A stretch of 39,270 nucleotides of DNA from a virus. Below the pieces are notes generated by a model that saw nothing but the letters and a program-made list of their open reading frames with translations, searched no databases and had not been told where the DNA came from. The first letter of the stretch is position 1; the number at the start of each line of letters is the position of its first letter. Of this stretch, positions 8,226-15,764 are shown piece after piece. Made by a program: the position numbers and the translations under genes. The stretch covers positions 1-39,270 of IMG/VR virus record IMGVR_UViG_3300023223_001311; one strand, written 5' to 3'.

Positions 8226-9650
8226 ATGCCAAAGATCCCGCTGGCCTTTGTTGGCGAAGCCTACGAGTCTCGGAGCCTCACACTTGACGCGCAGCGCTGC
8301 GTCAACCTGTACCCGGCGCTGGCCGAAAGCGCCAACCCCAAGGACGTCGCGGTGCTGCACGGCACGCCCGGGCTTACCGTGCTGCAAACCTTCCCAGGGC
8401 AAGGCGCTATCCGTGGGATGCACGTGGTGACAAGAGGTAACCGACCGTTTGTGGTGCAGGGGGAGAAGCTTTTTGAGCTGACCAGCCCGACAACGTCGGT
8501 GGAGCGGGGAACGCTTACAGGCAACAGTACACGGGTGTCGATGGACAACACGAGTCTGGAGTTGTGCATTGTGGCCGACCGGCGCGGCTGGATTTTGAAT
8601 CTGGGCACCAATGCATTCCAGGCGATCACCGATCCTGACTTTCTACCAGCCGATACGGTCGTCTCACTCGATGAGTTTTTTCTCTTCAACCACAGTGGTA
8701 CCAACCAATTTTTCCATAGTTTGGCGCTGGATGGACTCAGTTATCTCGGGTCCGACTTTGCCAGCGCTCAAGGCAGTCCGGACTTGGTTGTTGGTGTCCA
8801 CCGGAGCCATAGCGAGTTGTGGGTTTTTGGCACCCAAACGGTGCAGGTGTTTGTGAATACTGGCGCGCTGTCTCGCCCTTTTCAGCCCCTGCAAAATCCG
8901 TTTATTGAACAGGGCACGGCCAGCCCGTTTACCATGGTGGAGCTTAATGAGGTCGTCTATTGGGTCGGCGGGAACGACAAAGGGCCGGGCATTGTCTGGC
9001 GAGCGGTAGGCTACGCGCCGCAACGCATTTCAACGCACGCTATTGAGACCGCACTCAACCGGGTGGACCAGGCCAGCATTACCACGTTTGGCTACCAGGA
9101 GGAGGGTCATTGGTTTTTTGTCGTCCAAACACTGACGCATACATGGGTCTTTGACGCAGCGACCCAGATGTGGCACGAGCGCGGTAGGCTTGGCGCCGAC
9201 GGGCTCATTCAGCCGCATGATGGATGGCTGCATATGCACGCTTTTGGGCGACATATTTTGGGCAGTAAGGCCACCGGCACCTTGTATGAGAGCAGCCTGG
9301 ACACCTACACGAACGTTGACGAGCCGCTGCCCCGGATTCGTGTTGCGCCATACTGGCATACGGCTCGAGAGAAATCGACACATGTGTCGCTGGAAATTGA
9401 CATGGAAGTCGGTGTGGGGCAATCGGTCGCGGCTGGGCCGGACCTGGACCCACAGATGGCCCTATCCTGGTCCGATACGCATGGCCAGACATGGAGCAAC
9501 GAGCATCCCATGTCGCTGGGGAGGCAAGGGGAATTTCGCACGAGGGCGAAGCGGCGGCAGTTGGGGCGTACCTATGATCGCGCCTACCGCATGCGTTTTA
9601 CAGCGGCGGCCAAATTTGCCATGTTCAGCGGGTATTTACAGGTACGATAA
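8226..9650 (+). CDS. Packaged-DNA stabilisation / tail hub protein (P22 gp10-like)
   Basis: 474 aa, almost the size of P22 gp10 (about 472). The N-terminus PLAFVGEAYESRSLTLDAQRC and the following VNLYPALAE segment are characteristic of the gp10 family. Repeated beta-propeller-like segments (VSLDEFFLFNHSGTNQFFHS, SHSELWVFGTQTVQVFVNTG, HTWVFDAATQMWHERG) fill the middle. The protein forms the hub below the adaptor and helps plug DNA in the head. It follows the gp4-like gene. Its last 40 bases are duplicated downstream at 10192-10231. Confidence 0.85.
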   Translation: MPKIPLAFVGEAYESRSLTLDAQRCVNLYPALAESANPKDVAVLHGTPGLTVLQTFPGQGAIRGMHVVTRGNRPFVVQGEKLFELTSPTTSVERGTLTGNSTRVSMDNTSLELCIVADRRGWILNLGTNAFQAITDPDFLPADTVVSLDEFFLFNHSGTNQFFHSLALDGLSYLGSDFASAQGSPDLVVGVHRSHSELWVFGTQTVQVFVNTGALSRPFQPLQNPFIEQGTASPFTMVELNEVVYWVGGNDKGPGIVWRAVGYAPQRISTHAIETALNRVDQASITTFGYQEEGHWFFVVQTLTHTWVFDAATQMWHERGRLGADGLIQPHDGWLHMHAFGRHILGSKATGTLYESSLDTYTNVDEPLPRIRVAPYWHTAREKSTHVSLEIDMEVGVGQSVAAGPDLDPQMALSWSDTHGQTWSNEHPMSLGRQGEFRTRAKRRQLGRTYDRAYRMRFTAAAKFAMFSGYLQVR

Positions 9651-9655
9651 GGGGG
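9616..9655 (+). repeat. 3' end of gp10-like gene, original copy of a 40-bp duplication
   Basis: Matches 10192-10231 with five mismatches, including the stop codon and following Gs. The HslV-like gene lies between the two copies. Confidence 0.8.
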
Positions 9656-9659
9656 CGAC

Positions 9660-10187
9660 ATGACAATTGTTATTGCTGATATTCGTGATCAAACCTGCCC
9701 TGTCCTCTGGGCTGATACGTGTACGCATAGTTGCGATTTAACATTTCAAGCAACGAAAATTAGAAAAATAAATGCTTCGATACTCTTTGGTTCTTCTGGA
9801 AATACAAATGACGGCATACGTTTCGGTCATTATTTGTCTGCGTATGATTTTGAGGTTCTTTTGTCGCGCCCAGGGGAGGCCGTTTCTTTTACTTTTGCTG
9901 ACGAAAAAGATAGGCCCAGTTTCCTTGCATGCTTGATTTATCGTCCAGAGGGATGCGCTCCTAAGATATATCAAATATATGAAGACATGATCCCTACTCT
10001 TATGTCTCTTCCGTTCCATGCTATAGGGTCTGGCGCGGCGTTTGCGCTAGGGGCTATGCAATGTGGCGCGACAGCGCGTCAAGCGTTGGCAGTTGCGATA
10101 ACGCTTGATAAACATTCACGCTTGCCAATAGAATCGCTTTCTTTTGATAAAGACGATGTGTGTCGATTTCCGTATTTTAACGATTGA
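9660..10187 (+). CDS. HslV/proteasome-like Ntn-hydrolase
   Basis: 175 aa. It begins MTIVIADIRD; Met removal would expose an N-terminal Thr, the HslV nucleophile. ADTCTHS at residues 18-24 aligns with the HslV Asp17 region, and KIRKI at residues 33-37 with its Lys33 motif KVRRL. AIGSGAAFALGAMQCGA (about residues 122-138) followed by ARQALAVAITLD matches the HslV AIGSGGPYAQAAA helix. This family is seen in other phages, usually near structural genes. Codon use is clearly AT-richer than the flanking genes, and the gene sits between two copies of the gp10 3' end, so it looks acquired. No HslU partner is present. Target unknown. Confidence 0.75.
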   Translation: MTIVIADIRDQTCPVLWADTCTHSCDLTFQATKIRKINASILFGSSGNTNDGIRFGHYLSAYDFEVLLSRPGEAVSFTFADEKDRPSFLACLIYRPEGCAPKIYQIYEDMIPTLMSLPFHAIGSGAAFALGAMQCGATARQALAVAITLDKHSRLPIESLSFDKDDVCRFPYFND

Positions 10188-10191
10188 GAGA

Positions 10192-10231
10192 TTGCCATGT
10201 TTAGCGGGTATTCACAGGTGCGGTAAGTGGG
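10192..10231 (+). repeat. Duplicate remnant of gp10-like 3' end
   Basis: Second copy of the 40-bp sequence at 9616-9655, including a pseudo-stop TAA, left after the HslV-like gene. It has no reading frame of its own that makes sense. Confidence 0.8.
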
Positions 10232-10301
10232 TAATATGCGCGTAAAGGGGATAAAAGTGGTGATGAAAGCGCGTAATTTGCGTGTATTTTGAGGTGCGCT
10301 G

Positions 10302-10385
10302 ATGGAAGGCGTTGTAGTGTCCTTTGTCATTATGGCGCCTGGGTTTTTGTTTATGGTTGCCTGGCTATTTTTAGGCAAGGACTAA
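10302..10385 (+). CDS. 27-aa single-span membrane peptide
   Basis: ATG 10302 follows GAGGTG with 5-nt spacing. The product, starting MEGVVVSFVIMAPGFLF and ending LGKD, is one hydrophobic helix with a charged C-terminus. The stop is 3 nt before the next gene. It could be a holin-like or spanin-like micro-protein or an inert peptide. Upstream, 10236-10292 contains only an 18-codon basic frame with no good SD, which is not called. Confidence 0.45.
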   Translation: MEGVVVSFVIMAPGFLFMVAWLFLGKD

Positions 10386-10388
10386 TCA

Positions 10389-10757
10389 ATGGGTGAAACA
10401 CGGGAACAATTAACGCGGCCTCTCTTGCGGGCGCGGTTGACAGAGCAACGCACTGGCCTAGTCGCCGTGGCTTGGCAACCGTGGTTTGAGTTGGTTGATC
10501 GTGTCATTCGTGGACTTGAAGGCGGGCTGGTAGATGTTGAAGCCAACCCCGAACAAGGCGATGTGGCGGTAGCCAAACGCTTGGGCGATCCAGTTGAAAC
10601 GTTTTCCGATGTGCCGCAACTGGCTGAGTTGGTCAACCGGGCGTTTGATCTTGCCACACGGGAGTTGGCAGGGGCGGGCGATCCGGTGGCGGCCGACTCG
10701 ATTCGTCTTGGGCGCAAGCCCGGAGACTTTTATCAACGCTTTGGATTGGCGACCTGA
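10389..10757 (+). CDS. Hypothetical 122-aa protein
   Basis: Arg/Glu-rich and mainly helical (MGETREQLTRPLLRARLTEQ, then WFELVDRVIRGLEGG). The stop TGA overlaps the next start (TGATG). No Cys pair, no membrane span and no family recognised. In P22 the needle and gp14 genes lie about here, but nothing in this sequence shows it is either. Confidence 0.65.
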   Translation: MGETREQLTRPLLRARLTEQRTGLVAVAWQPWFELVDRVIRGLEGGLVDVEANPEQGDVAVAKRLGDPVETFSDVPQLAELVNRAFDLATRELAGAGDPVAADSIRLGRKPGDFYQRFGLAT

Positions 10758-11440
10758 TGAGTGTTGCGTCTCGACTGCTCGCTCAGGCGCAAATGACCAC
10801 GAGCCCGGTGGGCATTTACAGCCCCCCGGCGAGTACGATTGGGGTGATGAAGTATTTTTCCATTGCCAATACGTCAGCCAGTGACCAGACGTACCGGCTA
10901 TTCCTCGACATTGACGGAACGACCTATGACGAAGATAGCGGACTCTTTTGGGATGTGTCTATTCCACAAGACACCGTGGATCTCGTTCCTGTCTGGGCGC
11001 CGATGCGTTCTGTGTCGAACTTTGCGATCCAGGCGGCGGCGAATACGGCTATCACGATTACGGTTGGTGGCTATGAAGTCACGGAAGATGAGTTTTTTGC
11101 CGAACGGCCACTCGGGCAAGTTCGTCCCAGTGTGGTAGATACCCCGGTATCGATCATTTCTCCCAACGTAGGGTTGCGGGTGGTGATTCGAGGGCTTATT
11201 GTGGCAAATGTGGACTTAGTGGGCGCGGATGCGAGGTACAGTATCTACCTCGACCACGATGGGACGACCTACAATGACAGTACGGCCATTGCGCGCAATA
11301 TTTTACTGGCGCGTTCGACTTCGGACGTTTTGCCGATGTATCTGCCCATGGAAGACAGCGCCGGGAATTTTGCGGTCGAAACGAATGATGCTGCGAACGA
11401 AGTGAACTTCACAGCATTTGGGTTTTTTGAGGTCTTATAA
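10757..11440 (+). CDS. Virion-type protein with internal duplication
   Basis: 227 aa made of two related beta-rich halves. YRLFLDIDGTTYDEDS (about 47-62) corresponds to YSIYLDHDGTTYNDST (about 162-177), and NFAIQAAANTAITITVGGYEV corresponds to NFAVETNDAANEVNFTAFGFFEV. Such jelly-roll-like repeats suit a virion surface or tail accessory protein. It starts by TGATG overlap and ends one base before the next ATG. No named family recognised. Confidence 0.65.
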   Translation: MSVASRLLAQAQMTTSPVGIYSPPASTIGVMKYFSIANTSASDQTYRLFLDIDGTTYDEDSGLFWDVSIPQDTVDLVPVWAPMRSVSNFAIQAAANTAITITVGGYEVTEDEFFAERPLGQVRPSVVDTPVSIISPNVGLRVVIRGLIVANVDLVGADARYSIYLDHDGTTYNDSTAIARNILLARSTSDVLPMYLPMEDSAGNFAVETNDAANEVNFTAFGFFEVL

Positions 11441-12207
11441 TGGCGACAAGCGGCTTTCGTTTCCCCCCAGAAATTCTCACAGCCTTTCAACTTGCCGGAG
11501 CAGGGAGGGCCGGGCTCACGCAACAAATTGGCAATGGGCTCTGTGATGTGGTGAGCAATACCGTGTTCACCGACATCTGGGAACCTGGGGGCATTCGTCC
11601 ATGGTTACAGGCTCCCGAGCGTCTGCAGATCACGTCTGACAGTGCGGATGATACGGCAGCAGGGACGGGGGCTCAAGGAATTCTCTTGGAAGGACTCGAT
11701 GTGGCTGGGGCTCCGATTGTGGAAACGATTGCTACCGCTGGCCTTGCGGTGTCTGCCCTGACGACGCAGAGTTTTTTCCGACTCAATCAGGCCCTGGTAC
11801 GTCCCGTGGGAACCTACGGCGGGGCCAATGCCGGACAATTATTGATTGAGACAGAGTCGAGTATTTTGCAAGCAACGATTCCTTCAGGCTTTGGCCGATC
11901 CACGCATTGTCACGTTACCGTTCCGAGTGATCAAATTGGGTTACTTTTTGGTATTTTCCCTGGCATTGACGCCCACAAAACGGCGGTGCTTCGTTTGCAG
12001 GTCCGCACGGATGCGGGCAATATTGTCCCGCCCTTTTTCCCCACCCAGCGGGTGTTTACTGTGCCAGGGCTTCTAGGTTTTGTGCCAATTGCCTCGCCTG
12101 TTGCGGCCCCGATTCCGCCTTTTTCCGATATATGGGTTGCGGCCCTTGGCGAATCGCCTATGACGACCATAGGAATCACGTTTTCTCTGTTATTCGTTCC
12201 TGTATGA
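11440..12207 (+). CDS. Putative virion structural protein
   Basis: 255 aa. SDSADDTAAGTGAQGILLEG followed by LDVAGAPIVETIATAG (about residues 67-103) matches a pattern common in phage virion proteins (SxDtaaGtGartv.i.GLd...Etv.l.G). The C-terminal third is hydrophobic beta (ITFSLLFVPV ending). It forms a block with the genes on either side. Exact role in the particle unknown. Confidence 0.65.
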   Translation: MATSGFRFPPEILTAFQLAGAGRAGLTQQIGNGLCDVVSNTVFTDIWEPGGIRPWLQAPERLQITSDSADDTAAGTGAQGILLEGLDVAGAPIVETIATAGLAVSALTTQSFFRLNQALVRPVGTYGGANAGQLLIETESSILQATIPSGFGRSTHCHVTVPSDQIGLLFGIFPGIDAHKTAVLRLQVRTDAGNIVPPFFPTQRVFTVPGLLGFVPIASPVAAPIPPFSDIWVAALGESPMTTIGITFSLLFVPV

Positions 12208-12215
12208 GGTGAAGA

Positions 12216-12536
12216 ATGGCCATCAAAAATATCAACATGTTTGCGGGAACACTGACAGCATCACTGGCCAGCGCCTACATCACAGCCGTTGGGGTGACGG
12301 GCATTGTTAAGGCGGCGACGTTCTGTAATGTCACCTCTGGCGTGGTCGCGCTCACTGTGACGCTGAATCCTCGCACGGCTGGCACGGCAATCACGGTGAT
12401 CGACGCCCAAAACGTGAGCGTCGGTCAGACCTTCTTTGGTTCGGAACAGATCAACCAGACGCTCGAGCCCGGTGGGGAAATCCAGGTGCAAGGGCTGGGG
12501 ATTGAGGGGTATATTTCCGGGGTGGAGATTTCCTAA
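12216..12536 (+). CDS. Small beta-rich virion-type protein
   Basis: 106 aa with Thr/Ala/Val-rich strands (TLTASLASAYITAVGVTGIV, then ALTVTLNPRTAGTAITVID). SD GAGGTGAAG lies upstream. The stop overlaps the next start (TAATG). Composition and context suggest a decoration or tail-decoration subunit; no family recognised. Confidence 0.6.
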   Translation: MAIKNINMFAGTLTASLASAYITAVGVTGIVKAATFCNVTSGVVALTVTLNPRTAGTAITVIDAQNVSVGQTFFGSEQINQTLEPGGEIQVQGLGIEGYISGVEIS

Positions 12537-13138
12537 TGGCTGTTCTTGATAATTGGGACATGACGACACACGCCATTGTTTCCTCGATGAATATAGCTGC
12601 GCTTGATTGTGAAATCCGACGTTTACAGCGAGCCAAGCGGCGCCTACAAAAAGTAAAGGCGTCCCCTGTAGTGATGGCGCCGCTGGACAACGTAACAGTC
12701 CAGCGGGACACGTGGGCACGCTCTGAAGTCGAAGTGCGTGGGCTGATTGATGCCTATTGGGCAGAGGTGCGCGCCGACTCGCAGCCTGACCACCTGGCCC
12801 TGGATAGCAGTATGTATGAAATTTTGGAAGAAAATGGGACGCTCGTGGTCGTGACGGTCCGTGATGGCGGGAAGCTTGTCGGCTTTAGTGGCTGGACGAT
12901 TATCGCCCATCATCACTACGCCCATGTGCTAACAGGCGTTGATGATTCGTGGTATCTAGCGGACGATTATCGCCAAGGCAGTTTAGGGCTGAGGTTGTTC
13001 CAACGGGCTCAGGTGGAGTTGAAGGCCGAGGGCTGTGAGCATGTCATTGCCAGCACCTCCGTGGCCAAAAATGTCGAAGCGTTGTTGCTGCGGGAAAAGT
13101 TCGAACCATTTGAAATCTTGTATAGCAAAAAACTGTAG
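12536..13138 (+). CDS. GNAT-type N-acetyltransferase
   Basis: 200 aa. A helical N-terminal extension rich in Arg/Lys (residues 20-42) precedes a GNAT core: beta strands GTLVVVTVRDGGKLVGFSGW (101-120), then DDSWYLADDYRQGSLGLRLF (136-155), where RQGSLG is the acetyl-CoA pyrophosphate loop, then CEHVIASTS and a closing strand. Acetylates an amine using acetyl-CoA; the substrate is not evident. GNAT genes recur among virion genes of other podophages, so a structural or host protein is a plausible target. Confidence 0.75.
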   Translation: MAVLDNWDMTTHAIVSSMNIAALDCEIRRLQRAKRRLQKVKASPVVMAPLDNVTVQRDTWARSEVEVRGLIDAYWAEVRADSQPDHLALDSSMYEILEENGTLVVVTVRDGGKLVGFSGWTIIAHHHYAHVLTGVDDSWYLADDYRQGSLGLRLFQRAQVELKAEGCEHVIASTSVAKNVEALLLREKFEPFEILYSKKL

Positions 13139-13149
13139 AAGGGGAAATT

Positions 13150-13266
13150 ATGTCGTTTGAAGCCGGAGCGCTCTGTGCCCAAGCATCGACCCTTGCGGAG
13201 TTGCACGCACGCATTGCGGCAAAAAAGGCTGAGGAAGCCTCCCAGGACGAGGACTCCGAGTCATGA
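13150..13266 (+). CDS. 38-aa acidic peptide
   Basis: ATG 13150 follows an AGAAGGGGA SD. The product runs from MSFEAGALCAQASTLAELHA to an acidic end (SQDEDSES) and is largely one amphipathic helix. The stop overlaps the next ATG as ATGA, which supports it as a real coupled cistron. Function not recognised. Confidence 0.5.
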   Translation: MSFEAGALCAQASTLAELHARIAAKKAEEASQDEDSES

Positions 13267-14246
13267 GTGTTATTTCTGGCACTGTTGGTGCGTTGCTCCA
13301 GTCGCGAGCAACAAGAAGTTCCGCTGAGACTCTGTCAGAAGCGACCACGGAGGCCGCCGACGTCGGGGTTGAGGCCGCACAACTTGCCGCAGACGCACAG
13401 CTTACAGCCACGCGAGAGTCGTTGGATTTTCAGCAGGGGATTTTTGACGTCACCCGCGAAGATTTACGGCCTTTTCGGGAAGCCGGGGTCGGCGCGCTGA
13501 CAGAGCTTGCGGGATTATCTGCGGTGGGTGGGGAGTTTTCCCAGCAATTGGCCCAGCCTTTTGAGCCTTTCGATGAACCCTTCAAATTTGGCACCGAAGA
13601 ATTTGAGGCCGATCCGGGCTTTCAGTTTCGTCTAGCTGAAGGTGAGCGCGCCTTAAACCGTGCAGCTTCCGCCCGGGGCGGTTTAGTCAGCGGTGGCCAA
13701 CTCCGCGATCTCACGGAGTTTAGTAGCGGGCTGGCCTCGCAAGAGTTTGGCGCGGCGGAGGCGCGGGCGCTCAATGAGCGCAACCTCAACTTTAATGAGT
13801 CCTTGGCGAGCTTTAGCCTCGACCGTCAGGGCACGCTCGACCGGGCGAACTTGCTGAGCACCCTTGCCGGGTTTGGCTCCATAGCGACGGGCACGGGCGC
13901 GGCAGTGGGCAGCAACTTTGCGACCAGCGGTGGCAATACGATTGTCGAGGGGGGCACGGTTGCTGGAAACGCGGCGTTGAATGAAGGGCGCATTCTTTCG
14001 GACGCGCTGATTAATCAGGGGAATATTGGCGCCGTGTCGACCGTGGGACAATCCAACGCTATCACCCAGGGATTGAGTAATATAGGCTCGACTGCGACCA
14101 ACTTGTTTTTGCTGAACAAGCTCGGATTCTTGGGAAGTGGCACTACGACGGGAGCGACCGCTGGGCTTTCTACGGGCCACGGAGGCGCTGGCAATTTCCC
14201 CAGCGGGTTTGCCGCGCCTATTGCGGCATCAGGAGGCGCAGCATAA
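13263..14246 (+). CDS. DNA-ejection / internal virion protein (P22 gp7-like position)
   Basis: 327 aa. The N-terminal helix is Ala/Thr-rich. The diagnostic block FEADPGFQFRLAEGERALNR (about 118-137) followed by AASARGGLVSGGQL is shared by many phage DNA-transfer proteins. The C-terminal half is a Gly/Thr/Asn-rich low-complexity region with small hydrophobics, typical of proteins that enter the cell envelope. First of three large ejection-module genes. The end overlaps the next start (TAATG). Confidence 0.7.
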   Translation: MSVISGTVGALLQSRATRSSAETLSEATTEAADVGVEAAQLAADAQLTATRESLDFQQGIFDVTREDLRPFREAGVGALTELAGLSAVGGEFSQQLAQPFEPFDEPFKFGTEEFEADPGFQFRLAEGERALNRAASARGGLVSGGQLRDLTEFSSGLASQEFGAAEARALNERNLNFNESLASFSLDRQGTLDRANLLSTLAGFGSIATGTGAAVGSNFATSGGNTIVEGGTVAGNAALNEGRILSDALINQGNIGAVSTVGQSNAITQGLSNIGSTATNLFLLNKLGFLGSGTTTGATAGLSTGHGGAGNFPSGFAAPIAASGGAA

Positions 14247-15761
14247 TGGCTGAAATCGATTTTCGCATTCCGCTCCAAACGCGCCCTGTCCAGACGCCGA
14301 GCATTGTGCCCACGTTATTGGCGTTGGGCCGGTTGCAGCAGGGGCAACAACGGGGGCGTATCAATGATTTGCTGATAGGCAGGGGCGAACGGGAAGCGGC
14401 GCAAGCGGCACAGATTCAGGAAGCGTTGGCGACGCTGGGGCAACGGCGCGGCGCTCAGCAGCAACCAGCGGCGCCCGCCGCTTTTGACGTGCCCTCTCAG
14501 GATGTGAGTGTCCCACCAGGCGGAGCCCAAGCGTTGCCTGAGCTTGAAGATACCCTTGCGTCACAACCCCCCCCCCGGGGCGCAACCTCAAGCACCTACA
14601 CCGGCCCTGCCTACTCCCGCCCAAATTATGCGGGGGGAGGAGATTTTTACCCGTCAGGAAGTTTTTGCCGTGGCCAACCGCGTTGCCGCGCTGGGAAGCC
14701 CGGAGATCGCCCGGCAGTTGGTCGCGTTCCATGATGCTAAGATCGACTCGACATCACGAGAGATTGACCTCAAAAGAGTGCAAATGGAGGCGGCGGGGAA
14801 TGTTTTGGATTTGATTACTGACCAGGAATCGCTGGACCGCTGGCGAACTCGCTTGCAACCGTTGATATCGCAGGTGTGGCCAAATCAACGTATTTCGGCG
14901 ACGTGGGATCCTCGCGTCTTTGCAGAACTGCGAGCGCTCGGGAAGACCTCTGCGGAGAAACAAACACAATTTCAGATAGATATTCTCCGAGAGAAGAGTA
15001 CGGCGGCGGTGGCGAAAGAAAAACGGTTAGCACGGGAAGCTCAACAGGAACTACCAGCGCGTATCAAAAGTCTTTCGACCGGCGTGAAAAACATTTTATC
15101 TGGAGAGGGCGGATTGACACCCCCCTTTGCCACGGATGCACAGATCGCTGTAGCGGTGGAGAAGGACAACGCGCAAACGCTCAGGGAGATGGGAGAACGG
15201 GCACGATTACTCATCGAAGGGCGGCCACTTCCGGCGGCGACCCAGAAGAGCTTAGGGCAAGTGGGGGACTTGCGGCGGCTTTTACGGGTCATGAAAGACA
15301 ACTTTGAGCCAGGCTTTACTGGGTTTATTAAAGGCCCCCAACAGCGCCTTGTTGCGAAATTTACCGGGAAAATCACTGAAAAGGGCATCCGGTTTCAGCA
15401 GGCGTTGGCCCTCGCGGAAGAAATATGGTCTCGTGCACAATCCGGGGCGGCGATTGCCGGATCAGAGATAACGAAATTCCGGCAACAAGTCCCCACAGCA
15501 GGGGACGTCGGCAATGTGTTTCTGGGCAAGCTTGAAGGGCTGGACGACTTCTTAGTCAATAGAGAACGTGTTATTACACGTTTGGGCACGTTGACTGTCG
15601 GGGAAGCACGAAAGCTGACCGAGCAGGGGATTTCCCCGATCCCGGAACCCAGGCAAGGTGGTGGTGGCGGGCAGACGGTTGACTTGGACGCGCTCCAAGG
15701 ATCAGGAACAGCAGCGACAGGTACTGCACCGGTGGTGAAGCGCTTCCGTCGCGTGAGGTAA
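14246..15761 (+). CDS. DNA-ejection module protein, split by a C10 tract (frameshift)
   Basis: Frame 1 (14246-14734, starts MAEIDFRIPLQTRPVQ) and frame 2 (open through to 15761) overlap at a run of ten Cs, 14567-14576. With nine Cs they join into one protein of about 504 aa: a Gln-rich helical N-terminus, a Pro-rich linker, then a long helical body (EEIFTRQEVFAVANRVAALG, then coiled segments to about 15560) with a basic C-terminus. Size and place match P22 gp20 (471 aa). After the tract, the frame-1 extension is low-quality (SFCRGQPRCRAGKPGDRP), so the fused product is the functional one. An assembly error, phase variation or programmed slippage could each explain it. Confidence 0.65.
14567..14576 (+). 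other. Homopolymer C10 at frame junction
   Basis: Ten Cs followed by GGGG. Loss of one C restores the frame between the two halves of the ejection protein. Confidence 0.85.
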
Positions 15762-15764
15762 CTT

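Noticed and set aside
10236-10292. 18-codon basic peptide frame (MRVKGIKVVMKARN...)
   Set aside because: No SD and lies in the duplication scar; too short to support.
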